Positions 1 to 13,462 are shown, counted from the stretch's first letter. The stretch: DNA of 64,000 bases from Homarus americanus (GCF_018991925.1 NW_024735381.1:569001-633000); one strand, 5' to 3'. The notes: a model not told the origin generated them from the sequence alone. Numbers and translations are program-made.

Positions 1-1640
1 GTAATATAAAGGAGTAAATAAGTAAGTTTATTGTATTATGAGACTCAACACTGCACAGTTCTGTAAACATTGAGATTTACACCAGAAGGAACGTAGTTTA
101 GGTGGAAAAGTGAAAGTGGGTCCCATTCCTGTATGATGAGTTTCTAAACACACACAAAAACCACCACCACCGCCGTACTGTCCGTCTGGTGGTTAACAAT
201 ATAAGTCATTAGGACTCGCCAGTAGTTGAAGTGACGCCTCACCACGACAGCCAATAATTAAGAAAAAATGTCTCGCTTGTTGGCTCCTGTGATGATGTGT
301 CTTTTGATTTCACTTTTGCTTTCTCCTTTGTTCCTTTCTCATTCATTTTGCACTGTTTTCTGGTCTTCTTTACATGATTGTGTTATTCTTCACACACACA
401 CACACACACACACGCACATGCAGGGTTGACCATATTTCAAAAAGTCGTGACGGCTTTGTAAACAAGATTACACATTGAACCACACACGTTAACGACTCTA
501 TAAATCGGTATGACAGGTGACGCCTGATAACTTCTCGTGTAATGACGGTTAATTATCGTAAACCGATACTAAATCGGCAAAATGCAGTAAAGATATGGAC
601 TATCCTGGCTTTATTAATTCTGAACCGCCATACGGAGGAACCACTTCATGAATGCCCTCGTGTATAAACCTTTATGGTGACACGTGATGTGGGAGTTCAA
701 GGAATCTCTAAAAGGTTCGAGGAATTTCATGCAGTCGCTAAATTCATCGGCTATTACATAATATACCTGAATATATGAAGATCAAAATAAAAGATGAATT
801 TCTAGTGCTTGGATTAGCTGATATAGTAAATTAAGAAAATAAATAATTCAGTATAGAAGAACCACCATACAGTCTCAACACCATAATATAATACACAAAT
901 TTAAGAGGTTCATAAAGACAGAGAGAGCATGGAGTTAAAGCCGACAACATAAGGTAGAGAGAGAATTCCGTTCGCTGGAGGTGTAACTGATGGATGACCT
1001 TCTGAACGAGAGAGTGTGTGTGTTCTTGACTCTGGTTTTACTGTACAATAGCAGGTAAAGGCTTGACCAGTGTAAGAAGAAAATTTCTCTCTCCGTACAC
1101 ATAAAGATTGTTGTTACTCAGGCTGATGATTGTATTAACACTTAATATGTGGACAGGGATGAGTGACACCATGACTGAGCGATGTCCAGGTTAACAGTGC
1201 CGCAAATTTCGAGTTCTTTCATTAATAACGAATTTAAACTATGACAACGTAACTATCCATTTGTTAACTCACAATTTTGATTTATGAAGCTAATTTTAAA
1301 CATTGTACAAAGTGATGAAAATACTCATGGACTATTTAAAAAAATTAAATTAATGTAGATTTCTATAGCTTTTCATGATAAACTCATGCAAACCGATGTA
1401 TGAATTGTGAAGGGATTAGAGTTTAGACAATAGTTAGGCATTTATCTTCCTTCCACTGATGACCATGTTATAATATAGTGCTACCCTTTAATAGCTTAGG
1501 TGTCTATTGATAATTAATTAAGCTGGTCTTCTTCTCCTCTAGAGTGTATCGAAAGAGTAGCTATTTCGACTCCAAGAAATATTACCATAAAGAATAAAAT
1601 CTACATAGACCGTATAATAAAAGATGATAAAGTCACCCCA
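1..1640. other. Unassigned AT-rich DNA
   Basis: I see no gene, LINE motif or long open frame here. The only clear structure is a short (CA)n tract at about 391-412. The rest is AT-rich unique-looking sequence with scattered in-frame stops on both strands. Confidence 0.5.
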
Positions 1641-1641
1641 G

Positions 1642-1855
1642 TCATGTGTCTCAGGTGAGGAGCTTACCCAGGTGTGTTTATTAGTGTACTTAGTGTACTA
1701 TACCCTGGTGAACTTACGTGTATCTTGGTGTTCTTAGGTGTATCCTGGTGAACTTGTGTGTAACCCCGTGTGCTTATGTGTACTCTGGAGTACTTAACTG
1801 TACCATGGTGTACAGTACTTAGGTAGATCATGGTGTAACTAGTGTCCCCTGGTTG
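1642..1855. repeat. Degenerate short tandem repeat (GTGTACTTAGG-like)
   Basis: Imperfect units built on the words CTTAGGTGTA and CCTGGTG recur about every 17-20 bases. Units have diverged and vary in length, so this is an old minisatellite. No coding potential. Confidence 0.6.
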
Positions 1856-1861
1856 ATTTAG

Positions 1862-2440
1862 GTTTTATTATCAGATCGCTTTTACCGAAAGTAAACATTT
1901 TAGTGTTTTGATTAGTGACTTTTTTTATTGATCACTTTTTATGGATGGCTTTTATTCTGGTGGCTTTTTTGTGTTGGTTTAGCTGATGTTTGTTATGGTT
2001 TTTTTACTGGTGGCTATTTTTGGTGATTTTTTTAGCTGGGGACTTTTATTATGGTGTTTTTTTTCTGGAGGATTTTATTCTCATGATTTTTATTCAGATT
2101 TTTTTGTGGCTTTTATTCTGATGACTTTTTTCCAGGTGTTTTTCCCCTCGGGTTTTTTTTCATAGGTACCTACATTGATTTGTGAACATTTGCTATTGTG
2201 TTCGTGACTTTTTTGGTTGGTGGCTTTTGACCAATAACCTTTTCAGTAGTGAATTATATACTTTTGGATTTTTTGTTTATTTTTTTCCATTTCGTTTCGA
2301 CTTTTATTCATTTACTGGTGATTTATTTTTTACCGGTTGTGTTTATTACTGATTTTTTTAAAGAATATTTTCTTACCAGTAGATTTTTCGACAATGATTT
2401 TTTATTTATTTTTTCCATAGGTGACTTCTTTACCAGTTAG
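1862..2440. repeat. T-rich degenerate minisatellite
   Basis: A strongly strand-asymmetric T-rich block in which GGTGGCTTTTATTCTGGTG-like words recur irregularly about every 18-25 bases, with the T runs varying in length. A short open frame at 2249-2440 is only this composition translated: it is rich in F, I and L, and it starts at GTG. Confidence 0.55.
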
Positions 2441-2565
2441 TTTACTTCATTGAATCAGGTGTGCTTGAGGACATTCTTGCTGTTTATCCCAAATTTGCTA
2501 GCCCACACTGATTAGTCTTCAATTAGAATATGACTCCAATGTATGTGATCCACTGACCTATATAT

Positions 2566-2948
2566 GCTGCTGGTGAATGTGATGTATTTCCTTCTTTGTG
2601 TACGAACCTCTGTCCTGCGTGGCAGTGAAAAGTGACATTACCCACATGAATCTGACCGACGTATATGTATGTATGTGTGCGTGTGTGTATATATATGTAC
2701 ATGTATATGTATATGTGTATGTATATATGTATATGTGTGTGTGTGTGTTTACATATATGTATATGTACTGTCAGTGAATACGATGCATCTCTTTGTGTAC
2801 GAACCTCTGTCCTGCATGGCAGTGAACAGTGACATTACCCATATGAATCTGACCTCTATACATTTATAGCTGTTAATGAATATGATGCATTTCTTTGTGT
2901 ATGAACCTCTGTCCTGCGTGGCAGTGAGAAGTGATACCACCCTCAGTG
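2566..2948. repeat. Triplicated ~102-bp unit interrupted by TATG/TG microsatellite
   Basis: The core CCTGTCCTGC-like word, seen as CTCTGTCCTGCGTGGCAGTG, occurs at about 2609, 2807 and 2909, each time with the same surrounding text (TTTGTGTACGAAC before it, AGTGACATTACCCA after it in the first two). Copies 2 and 3 lie 102 bp apart. Copies 1 and 2 lie 198 bp apart because a compound (TATG)n/(GT)n tract at about 2661-2758 sits between them. A small minus-strand open frame over copies 2 and 3 reads the repeat and is not a gene. Confidence 0.7.
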
Positions 2949-3828
2949 TCAAGACCTGACTGAATTACTCAGAATAGGCAAACTGTACTACAAGCTCTGC
3001 CAATAAATTTGTTAAACCTAAACCTACCAGTTAGTTTCCACTGGATTTTTATAACAGATTTTTTTTTTTCATTTTGACTAAAGGTAAGGAGCCAGTCCTT
3101 TACCTCCAGTGGCTCATTCTTAACTTATGAAGAGGTAAGGTCAGGAGCCAGCCACTATTCTCCTTACTTTCATTTCTTGTTCTTCAATAACCCGGACATA
3201 CACACTAAATGATTTTCGGGTATTCCTGTTGGATTATCGTCACCTGAATGCCCAACCACATTGTCTCTTAGGCTGACGGGTAGTGTGTCACAGAGAGCTA
3301 AGCAAAACAAAGCCTTGAATATTAAATACAAGTAGCAAAATCTGAAGGGTGAAGTGGGACATTCTGAGACGCAGTTGAGTGTCCTGTACCATTTCTTGCA
3401 GGACGTTGATCGGGACGAAGTAAATAATAAGTAAATAACAATAACAGAAGTAGAAAAGGATGGCGGGAGATAAAGATAAGAAATAAGGAATAACATCTTA
3501 TATTTACCGCGAGAACCAGACAGTTTCAGTATGACCACACACCAACAACCAGCAAGACGGCGAACTCCGCTTAATCAGCAGCTTCGGTACAAGGGAGATT
3601 GTAAAGTTAAAATGGCTGTGTTATCCCTGAGGTTGTGTATACGTCTATAGCGATGAGAGGGAAGCACTTGTGTACACCAATCAGAGAGTTGCCGCAGCTC
3701 TCCTGAAGGCTGATCTGGTAACTGTGCAAATTCCCCAATAAGCTGTAAAGAGAAAATGCTCTCAGGGATTCTCAGTTTATGATGAACAATACATTTTTTT
3801 TTTACAGGGCAGTTAATAATAGTATTTG

Positions 3829-3896
3829 ACACACACACACACACACACACTCACACACACACTCACACTCACTCACTCACTCACTCACTCACACAG
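3829..3896. repeat. (CA)n grading into (CACT)n
   Basis: A dinucleotide CA tract passes into CACT/CACTCA tetranucleotide units, then ends at CACAGTAAC. It is a compound microsatellite. Confidence 0.95.
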
Positions 3897-4475
3897 TAAC
3901 AGAGTTTGCTACATTAACACACCTCCAACACATAGTTGTATTAGTGTAACACCCAACATTATCATCGCTGCAGTAAAACAGATTAATGAGCTGAGTTGAT
4001 AAAGCGTCTTAGTGTTTGTTGTTTGGGCCGCCGCCAGGTGACCACACTTCCTAACAACATTGTTTACCGTCTGTTTCCTTATTAGTTTTTGTATCCACTC
4101 CATTAACACATTCACAATTATTTCTTATGTTTTTATATAAATTTCCTAGAGATTAAATGTACCTTAAACTGCTGATCTTTATAATATAACTCTATAAGGT
4201 GAATCACACGGGTGAACAATACATTGAACACATAGTGAGCGAGGCGTTCATAGGTCGTCTCACTAGACTTACTCTATACGTCTGAAGCTTTATATGACAC
4301 AACTCTGAAATATTTTCCGTCAGACGCGCCAGACATAAAACAATCAAAACTTATATACGTACTTTTGTTGGGGTTTGTTGACTGTACATGACGTGACTGT
4401 GTATGTATGTAGGTGTGCGTGTATAGGCTACACATATATCTCAGTATTTTTAAAAGTATTTTATTCCTGTTTTCG

Positions 4476-4499
4476 TGTGTGTGTGTGTGTGTGTGTGTA
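4476..4499. repeat. (GT)n microsatellite
   Basis: Perfect GT dinucleotides. The open frames on both strands across this site are translations of the repeat. Confidence 0.95.
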
Positions 4500-5819
4500 C
4501 GTCTATGTGTGTAGGAATTTTCTGAGGGATTCACTGTGGCTGTCTCTTTGCTCAAGATATTTAGTAATCATTTCATCTCATCTCTACCAAACAACGTAAG
4601 GACATCATACAAGAGCACGTCACCTGCAATAAGACCCCAGACGTGAGCTCTGCCATCTGTCTCAGAGCTGTAGCTTGACTGTTAGTTGTTTGTGTTTGTC
4701 ATGTGTTGACTTTGTTCTTAATGTTAGCCTTGTGGATGACGAAACTAATTCTGGCTTACTTGTCGATGAAGCCCTCGGTTTCAGTGGTAAGTATATGGCT
4801 TTGTCTACTTTCCATACAGTGGAGTATTGTAGCTCAGTACGAGTTTCACCTGTTAAGGCTTCTTTTGTGAAGTTATAAGAGATATTTGCATGTTGAGGCT
4901 GAAAGGATTTCTCTTCCATTCAGTGAAGCGAAACGTGGCTTGGGTAGTCTTCTTGTTACGAACTATTGAACTCGCAACACACGAATTACTCATGATCGTT
5001 GATTTTTACTCCACAGACATCTCGACGTGGGTGGCTGGCTACCAGCATCTCGTGGTACAGTATTTGGTCTCTCATGAAGCCTAAAAATGTTTCTTTCCTG
5101 AATTTTCCAAGTTGCCAAATGGAATTTTCTGAGACAGATTCAGGGTCTGCTGAAGTAATTGGTCTCCAACAACCTTGAAATGCCCAAGAGTTTTCTTATT
5201 AGCAAAGTTTCTTCCCATGAGACTTTTGTGAACACTAAGGGTTGATTCATGCAGTTTCCTCGTGTCTTACGGGTATAACGGCAGCAACCTGTGAAAATAG
5301 GAAATAGAGCTAAAAACGGCTAACACTCGCACTTATTTGGACATCGTCTGGATGCAGCGTCGGCTCCTAGCACACACTGCACCACGGACACCATTTAAAT
5401 GGTTTTGAACAAAGTGTTTTTTGTAAGGTGCAAATTTTCATGGATATTTACAATTTCTTCAGGTTAATGTACATATTCCCTCGACTGGTAGTAAACCATA
5501 GCCTCTTCCCGGCGCTAGTGTATAGCACCGATGGTTTAAACAAAACAAAGAGATCTGGCATCTTAACCCGTGTGACTGATGCACTGCTTTAAGACATAGA
5601 AATGCCTCCTGTTGACCATAGAACAAATAAAACAACGTCTGATAATGACGTTTGTGTCGAGGTGAAAGAACTGTTTAAAGTTATTTTGGGGTGTATTCAT
5701 GTTTATGTGTTTGTAGTGAGTGACTGAGTGCTACAAGGCGGCGATTATCACTCAAAAACTTGTTATCCAAAGAATGTCTTTCACCAACTCGTGAGGAAAA
5801 TCGAGTGTATCATAATTAT

Positions 5820-5820
<1 letters not shown>

Positions 5821-5859
<39 letters not shown>
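5821..5859. repeat. (GT)n microsatellite
   Basis: About 19 uninterrupted GT units. Confidence 0.95.
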
Positions 5860-5860
<1 letters not shown>

Positions 5861-6938
5861 CCACATAGGCATAGCGGCCCATTTAGGCAAGGCGTATATA
5901 ACACACTACAGTATATTACATAGACGCAGTATAGCTGACACTGCACTTGACTATCTTCCATTCCCAAACTTATAAACTTAGGTACTCATTCACAGTCTGT
6001 TGAACAGATGGACGCCAACCATTGACCGCCAGGACACCGCGCTCCTTTATCTCGAGACACAAATGAAACTTAAAATTTTCACATTAATATAAACCAGAAC
6101 ACTACACTAAGTCAGACGTAAAATGTAGTATGTGCTGTACGAACCATCATGAGTGAGTGGAGTCCAGTCTAAAAGTTACGTGTGTTTAAATTTCGCATAA
6201 CAACGAGGATTTTCGCTATGACAGCAGTCACACAGCTCATAGCTCGCCAAAATTGTTGTTTATAAAACTAATATATACAGAAATTGGCGAGCCAGTTTGA
6301 GTGAAATGTTTATTTAGTATAATGCAGAATGTGTACAGTATAACAGTGTGTAGATTTTAGCATTTATGTTATATGAACTTAAATAAAAATAAAATTAAAA
6401 TAATACAAACAAGAGGAGAACACTTGTCTACACCTTGATCACTTTGTCAGTCCAATGGATCGACATTGAGCAGATTAAAAAAACAAGTAATAAAATCCAC
6501 ACAAAGTAATTTTTCACCTCGTACTCGTATGATAATGTCTGGTCTTTAAAATGATTATGGGTTAAAGGTCACCAACAAATATACTTTTGTCGAAACATAT
6601 TGTGTTCACCTGCAAGTGTTGACCTCTACCTGTCACGCTGCCCGTATACCCGACCCAGAAGTAGGTGTTTTATCTTACGTGAGCCATTGGACTAGAGGTG
6701 GACAAAAGACACACATTATCCACACCAGCTCTTCAGTGACCCCTTGACCCACCGTCAACTCTGATAGAATGATGAGACGGAAGGAACGAGCTACGATCCC
6801 ATCCCGCAACAGTCGATCATCCTAGAATAAGAAGGATCACCAGAGGGAGATTTAATTCTCTGCCTATTACCAATCAATACCAGACTAACAGCTTCATTAT
6901 AACGGACTTTTATCATTGGTGTTAATAGGCGTAGTATG

Positions 6939-6989
6939 CGTGTGTGTGTGTGTATATATATGTGTGTGTGTGTATATATATGTGTGTGA

Positions 6990-7024
<35 letters not shown>
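6939..7024. repeat. Compound (GT)n/(TA)n microsatellite
   Basis: GT blocks are separated by two identical TATATATGTGTG interruptions. This suggests that a GT-TA-GT module was itself duplicated. Confidence 0.9.
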
Positions 7025-7026
<2 letters not shown>

Positions 7027-7499
7027 TTTTCGCAACATTGTGTTTTGGTATGTTTTTTTATGAGCATGCGTCTTTGTATATTTTCCATGTGTGTGTATGT
7101 GTATATGTGTGTGCGTTTGAGCATTTACATGTGCATGTTTTGTGTATAAACTACGGAGCTGGTAAAGTGTAGGCGCGTTTTACTATCCAATGAAACTTTA
7201 ATGATGACAAGGGCGAACGTCAAACAACCTGTCATTTTGCACGAACCAGTTTATTAAAAGGCTCCAATACGTGTTGTTTGCAATGTCATGTTTGTACTTT
7301 TAATATCTGAAGCGACGCACAGCAGTTGACGGACTAATGAATGAATGTTTAGGTTTGATTTTTGTGCTAATAAAGTCAACATAAATTTATATGTTGACTG
7401 AATTGTTGCGTTAAACAGGGATATACACACTGACAAGTATACAGAGAGATAAAATACGATAGAGAGAAATAAGAGAAACACGCAAGGTCACTCATAGTA

Positions 7500-7598
7500 A
7501 CACCTTCATAATCAAAATACCTCCTCCCCCTCCCCCCCCATCCATCCCTCCCTCCCCCCATTCACCCCTCCCTCCCTTTCCTCCCTCCCTCCCTCCAA
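7500..7598. repeat. C-rich polypyrimidine tract
   Basis: CCTCC, CCCTCCC and CCATCC words form a nearly pure pyrimidine stretch on the plus strand. No gene is associated with it. Confidence 0.85.
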
Positions 7599-8949
7599 CC
7601 TCGGGAGTGAAAGATCATCTTGGGAAATCGAATCCGGGGAAAAAGTTGTGTGCAAACTCATCACGTGTATAGAGCTCATGTGAGGCGGGGGAGGCTATCG
7701 TGTTTTTGTCTCTTCTTAGATGTACTTAAAAATTTGACTTGTTTTGAATGGTTATATTTTTATATTTCCGGGATTGAGTTGTTTGGGGGTTTGTTTTAAG
7801 ATTTTTATTTGTAGGTAAGAACACCTGGTCTGGGATAAAGCAGGGATTAGACGAGCTCGCTAGCCAATCCCTTGACAGCGCGCGAAAGTGGAGTTTTAAG
7901 TCTCCAGTTAATATATCAAGTTATATTTTTTTCATCTTATTATTTTTCAGTTATAAAATATAATATCCATATAACCAAATTTTATCTGAGGCAAATTAAA
8001 TCAACTTTACCCGCCTTGTTGTGTGTGATAAAGCCAATGTATACTTTATTATTTCCCTACGACAAACTTTGCGTTAAGTTTTATGCGTTCTATAGAGAGT
8101 ATCGAAACTAACACTAATTTTGGGGAGGACTTTTATTCATTTATTTATTTATTTTTTAATTTATTTTATTTTTTTGCGTGGTGCTTATTTCTTAAGGGGG
8201 GTGTGTTTTTAGGGATTTCGAGTTTTGGGAATCGTTTTTGGGGGGTGAGATTTTGTGATTTTATTTTATTTTATTTTTTTATGGTCAGATGGTGTTAGTT
8301 TTTCTTGATATAGCTTAAAGTTGTTATTTTCCTTAACCAAAAACATAATTAAAATTCAAGAATCATAATATTGGGGAATAACTTCTTAGCGTTTATGTAA
8401 TAATGTCAACAAGCAACGTCTTTCAAAGCTGGTGGGGTTAATTAGGATGGTAAAATCTTTTAAGGAAATTTTATCAAAACAATAATCTAGCTTTTTTTTT
8501 TTAGGTAGGGCTGGAAATGGTTGAATATTAAGAGCAGCAAACAGCAATGACCAAAGTTTATTTACACAGTGTGGTGGTGGTTGTGGTGGCAGTGTTGGCG
8601 GTGGTGATGATAGTCGTGGCAGCGGTAGTGGTGAACGGATGGTGTGTGTTGCGGTAGTGTTAAAATTCCTCACTCGCTAGATGATATGTTGCCCAGACCT
8701 TCCTGTGATTGCTACACTGCTCTTTGATGTTGACTACAAGCAAGAGTGGAAGTTAAATGAAGTGACTCTCTAATCTTACTCAATAGCCTGTCTTTTATGA
8801 GCTGGGAGTTGGTATGTGACTTGTGGACATTGTATGAACATTATGAAGGGTTCAAATGTTCCCTTGGAGATGGAAAGGTGGCCGTGAGTATTTTTGGGAG
8901 TAAGTGAAGTAAGACGGAACAATTGAAGTAGTGGGAACAAATATCAGTT

Positions 8950-9283
8950 GTATATGTTACTTATTTTTTGTGGAAGCGGTTATTTTGCAAAATGACCGGC
9001 ATGCATATTGGTAATTTTGCAAAATAACTTACAAACAGAAAACCTAAACTAACTTAACCTTATGGTTAGGGCAGCATATAATCCAAAGTTAAAAAAAAAG
9101 AACAGAACCACTTAACTGTGTATCAAGCTACACGAGCCATCTTAACCTAACCCAACCTTATTCAACCATAAAGTTAGGTTAGTTTAGGTTGTCTGTTTGT
9201 AAGTTATTTTGCAAAATTACCAATATGCATGCCGATCATTTTGCAAAATAACCGCTTCCGCAAAAAATAAGTAACACATATAC
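8950..9283. mobile_element. 334-bp foldback/MITE-like inverted-repeat element
   Basis: The left arm (about 8950-9067) and right arm (about 9164-9283) are near-perfect reverse complements. Both carry, from the outside in, GTTACTTATTTTTTG, GGAAGCGGTTATTTTGCAAA, GGCATGCATATTGGTAATTT and AACCTAAACTAAC. The left arm lacks two bases near its tip that the right arm has. The ~95-bp middle is unrelated AT-rich sequence. CAGTT occurs at both outer edges and could be a short target duplication, but one base is shared with the element end. There is no open frame, so any transposition would depend on an enzyme encoded elsewhere. The superfamily is not recognised. Confidence 0.75.
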
Positions 9284-10244
9284 AGTTTCGGCGTTGAAAG
9301 GCAAAGGGATGTGTAGACATTCTTGTAAAACAGCGGCTGATTACAAAGGTAGCGACTGCCGTTGTTCCCGAAGCTGAATAATACTCGCGAAAACGGGAAG
9401 ACATAACTCTTGCATGTCCTTCACCTTGTTTATATATGTTGGTAGACTTTTCTTGGGTGAGTATCGGCCACCAGTTTACCAGAGTTTCGCCCGAATCTTA
9501 CGGGATGTCGGCCTCAAAGACAAGCCAAGCCATCATTTTCAAAGAATCAATCTTCCTTTTCTTAAATGGTTTAGCTAACATCCTCGAAGGGTTAAGCCAT
9601 CGTCTTTAAATATTTAGGTAATTATTCCTCGTCAAGGAGTTAAAATCATCCTTAAGGGAGTCGATGGTTGTCCAGACAGGGTTAAGCCATCGTCCTAGTT
9701 GATCTGCCTTCCTTAAAGGGTTCATGTATATAAAACAGGAAGAAGCAAATATATTTATCTTTACTTCATATCTAACTCCAGTTCTCTACAGTCTCGTAAT
9801 CTGTTCAAACTTACTAAAGACAAAGACAAACAGAATAATAGTTAAGTACAAAGTCATGGGATGTGGATCAAACAGAGATAAATGAGGATAATAAATCAAT
9901 AGATAATGACACTGCAGCTGGTGTGGAGTGAAGGTGTTGTTTACGGAGTCAGAGACCAACTTCACATGATTTAGCGTCCCATCACCTCATTATACCTGCG
10001 GACTGCTGCTGCTGACGTGAACAGCCCCGTAGACGAGGGACTAATTATAAATTAGCATAAATACAATTCGAGCGTGGTATTAAGCACATAATACACAATC
10101 AGGCGAACTCACAACACATTAAAGCTAATGGGCGCCCTTGTGGTCGACACGCCAGCCAATTACCACTTAATGTTGAGGCGTCCCACCCTGCCACACTGGG
10201 CACGAGTGCCATAGTTATGGTGATGAGGCCACCCAGCCTGGCCA

Positions 10245-10278
10245 GGGGAGAGGGAGGGAGGGAGGGAGGGAGGGAGGG
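10245..10278. repeat. (GGGA)n microsatellite
   Basis: Eight or so tandem GGGA units. The flanking open frames on both strands run across it. Confidence 0.95.
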
Positions 10279-10531
10279 TTACAGAGCTGAGGCGACAGTG
10301 AAAGCCGTATGCTGGCAGGGTGTTGTATGTCCTGAAGGAGCTGACGACGGCGACAATGACGAGACTTGCATAACTGGTTATGGATTACGGGATAAATAGA
10401 GAGAGAAAATGTATATAAAACATAAAGCAGCTTAACGCTCCTGCCAACACAGCAGACCACCGGCTTCACTAATTTATCTACATTCTACTGTTATCTCGTC
10501 TGTCAGGGTTAACTCTTTATAGGCTTTATTG

Positions 10532-10535
<4 letters not shown>

Positions 10536-10595
<60 letters not shown>

Positions 10596-10613
10596 ATAAT
10601 AATAATAATAATA
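10536..10613. repeat. Compound (TA)n-(GA)n-(AAT)n microsatellite
   Basis: Three pure repeat classes lie end to end: TA to about 10562, GA to about 10590, then AAT. Confidence 0.95.
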
Positions 10614-11457
10614 AGATTTAGAAAAAGCAAAATAATAACGGGAAAGGAACAGAGCAGAAAGACGAACAAGATGTCTACCTAGAGCTTAGAGTGATGTACA
10701 GTAAGTCTTGGCTACACTGAAGGAAGGTGGTGAGAGTAACATGCGGGGGGAAACTTCCTCCTACGGGAAAATTAGTTTAAGGAGGGTGGAAGGCAAGACG
10801 CACATTAGGGTTAAAGGAGGAACGATTTAGAAAATGACGAGCCCCTTAGAGACCCTGTGATTAGTAAGATTTTAGAGAGAAACTTGAATATGCGATTAAG
10901 ATTTTTATTTTAGCTGGTGAGAGTTCTAGTTTAATGCATATTATGTAGAGGTGGTGCTGTAGCGTATGAATGTGTCATGGACCAGGGAAAAGCCTTTGGG
11001 TGTTAAAAGGGTAAAGTAATCCTTTAAGCACCAGTAGTTTAGGTGGAGAAGAACCATCAACTTTCAGACGGAGACAAGAGCTTATGAAAGTCTCAGTGAG
11101 GGTTTTGTTGTTGTCTCAGACAAAAGGAGAGGAATGTTTCTTCTGTAGTTTCGTAAGTCAGGTCTGTTATTGTCTTTCTTGACTGACTTGATTACTGACA
11201 GCGAGAACATTCAATTTCTTCCCGCATCCACCTGCCTTCTCATGACACAGCCTCCTAGCTACACCTCTGGCCGCTCTCCATCCACTGCGCACTCTCAAAT
11301 TTAATGGCCAGTTCTTGTTCCACCTTAAGTTACTGTAGCTGTAGGTGTAAGATACGGGAGGAACTGAGAATTGGGAGAAAAATATTTACGATTAATTTAT
11401 ACTCTCACTTTTGGCACGTCGGTGATTCTTGGATTCAGAGACATACACTATAAACGC

Positions 11458-11458
<1 letters not shown>

Positions 11459-11503
<45 letters not shown>
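11459..11503. repeat. (CT)n microsatellite
   Basis: About 20 CT units, led in by CCCCTCCCT. Confidence 0.95.
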
Positions 11504-11504
<1 letters not shown>

Positions 11505-12254
11505 AAAATTGGAATTATGCAAAATTAGAACCCTTGAGCTGGCCCCTTGAAGCTGGACGGTGCAGAGAGTGAGTCAAGAGGCAACGAAAACAATTTTATT
11601 CAGTGAAAATCCGTATGAGAACTAAAGACTTTACAGAGGAGGTATAGATCAAAAAGAGAAATATAAGACACAGGAGAGAAAATAATTACACTATATAAGA
11701 CGACGAGGAAGATTGAAAAAAAATATATATATAGAAAGGTGAACGATCATGGGGAAGAATTTCTAAAGAGATGTGATAACAGAGAGGGGAATATTGAATG
11801 GGATATTATTCGACTGTAAGATGTAAGCAAGAGTAAGAGCGAGGTGATGGACCATGAAGAAGAGGAGTTGGCTTGTGAAGTTTGGTCGGACAAGCAGAAA
11901 ATGGAAGGAGCAGTGAATTCTTGCTATCGAGGCAGCTTCCTTAGCATGGATCTTGGAATGGTGGTAAAGGTGTAAGAAAGAAAGAAAAATTGATAAAGGT
12001 TGTTCTGTGTAAAAATGTTTCAAAGAAATTAGAGAGAATGATCTTATATTCTGTGGTGTGTGATTCCATGAGACAGAAACAGACACGTCATCAAATAAGA
12101 AAGATGCTGTATGTTTGAAGGACGGAGTGAGGAAGATTGAAGATTCTCACTCGCTACAAGGATGACTCAAATTACAAGATTGTGGAGGTATATTGGTGGT
12201 ACCTTCATTCAACAGTGGATTCAGGAAACATATAATGACACAGGCTAATGATGA

Positions 12255-12365
12255 GTAGATGATGATGATGTTGCTATTGACGATGATGATGATGATGATG
12301 ACAGTGATAATGATGATAAAGCTGACGGTGATAATGATAATGACGATGATGATAATAATGATGAA
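12255..12365. repeat. Degenerate (GAT)n/(AAT)n trinucleotide array
   Basis: GATGATGATG and GATAATGATAATG words with interruptions form an old trinucleotide array. The minus-strand frame across it encodes only I/V runs. Confidence 0.9.
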
Positions 12366-13023
12366 AGACATGGCTTAACCAAAGATAACTAAAGATAAGA
12401 GAGAAGCAATTCACTCTTAGAAACGTAAACAATGAAACATGAACTACAGTAACATCAGTTAAAGTCTATGCAGGTGAGGAAGAAACTGCGAGAGAAATGC
12501 GAAGATCAATGTGGTATTTGCTGGCAGAGGAAAGAGGTAAGTTGAGGGGGATGCGAGTAATCTAATGGGAGTTGGATAGGACAGGCGAGGGTTGTAGAGA
12601 GGTAGAGAGGAGAGGAAACAGCGAGGGAACGGGGTGAGTAGAGTGTAGGGAAGTTCATTACAGAAACAGTGAGGAGAGACCAGGGTGATAAAAGTGTGTG
12701 TGTGTGTTATGAGGAGGAAGAGAAACTGACACCTCATGCACCACGAGTCAACTTTACCAATCTCAAGGATGAACGTAACTTAGTGGAGCTAGAACTCAAG
12801 AATCCCTTCAACATGGTCAGCAGAGGAGCAGACATTAAACAAATGCCATATCTTTTCCAGCAATTCCTATTATAGTGATGATGTAACAGCACCAATTTAT
12901 ACGACCATGACACATTGCAGAAGTTCATCCTGGAAATTATTCTATCAGTGTGAATGTATATATTAAAAAATAACGTTGGCATTCACCGTTATTGTATGAT
13001 AATTAGGAGACTAAAATTTTGCT

Positions 13024-13026
<3 letters not shown>

Positions 13027-13066
<40 letters not shown>
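13027..13066. repeat. (CA)n microsatellite
   Basis: About 20 uninterrupted CA units. Confidence 0.95.
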
Positions 13067-13068
<2 letters not shown>

Positions 13069-13462
13069 AACCTACCAATCAAACCGAACTTCAAAAACTT
13101 AACCTCACCAAAAAATAAACCTCATTAGGTTTGTTTATGCTCGTTATGATAAACTTATTTAATTTCGTCCATAATAAATAAGTTTAGTCCCCTTGTGGTC
13201 CCCGGCCTCATTATAAACACATGAGCCAACATATTTCCCACCAAGATTTTCACATTTTATTCTCACGTTTACACTCGTTTTTCTTTGTTCCTTAATCGAA
13301 TTTGCATAATATCCATTAAATATAACCCGTAAGGAGAGAACCCGTCATGAGATTATAGTTACGTGGTGACGTATTATATCTTTATCATACATTATAAGTG
13401 ACCGAAGACACGGATAATTATGATGAGTGACCGATAACACAGGCGATCATTATATACTGTAA

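Larger units (their letters stand above)
3000..8949. other. Unassigned intergenic DNA with microsatellites
   Basis: No gene is recognised. Open frames here are short and usually overlap microsatellites or begin at non-ATG codons. Small structures: a 9-bp inverted repeat GCTCGCCAA/TTGGCGAGC at 6242-6250 and 6284-6292, and a short hairpin near 5510-5532. A poly-G/T-rich stretch lies at about 8110-8290. Confidence 0.5.
9284..13462. other. Unassigned intergenic DNA with microsatellites
   Basis: No gene recognised. The phrase GGGTTAAGCCATCGTC occurs twice (about 9590 and 9681) inside weakly repetitive text. Microsatellites are listed separately. Open frames over 11.7-12.1 and 12.4-12.9 kb show no domain I know. 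Confidence 0.5.

Noticed and set aside
3170..3538. 122-codon minus-strand frame
   Set aside because: It has no recognisable domain and average composition. It is within the range expected by chance for a 64-kb AT-rich window.
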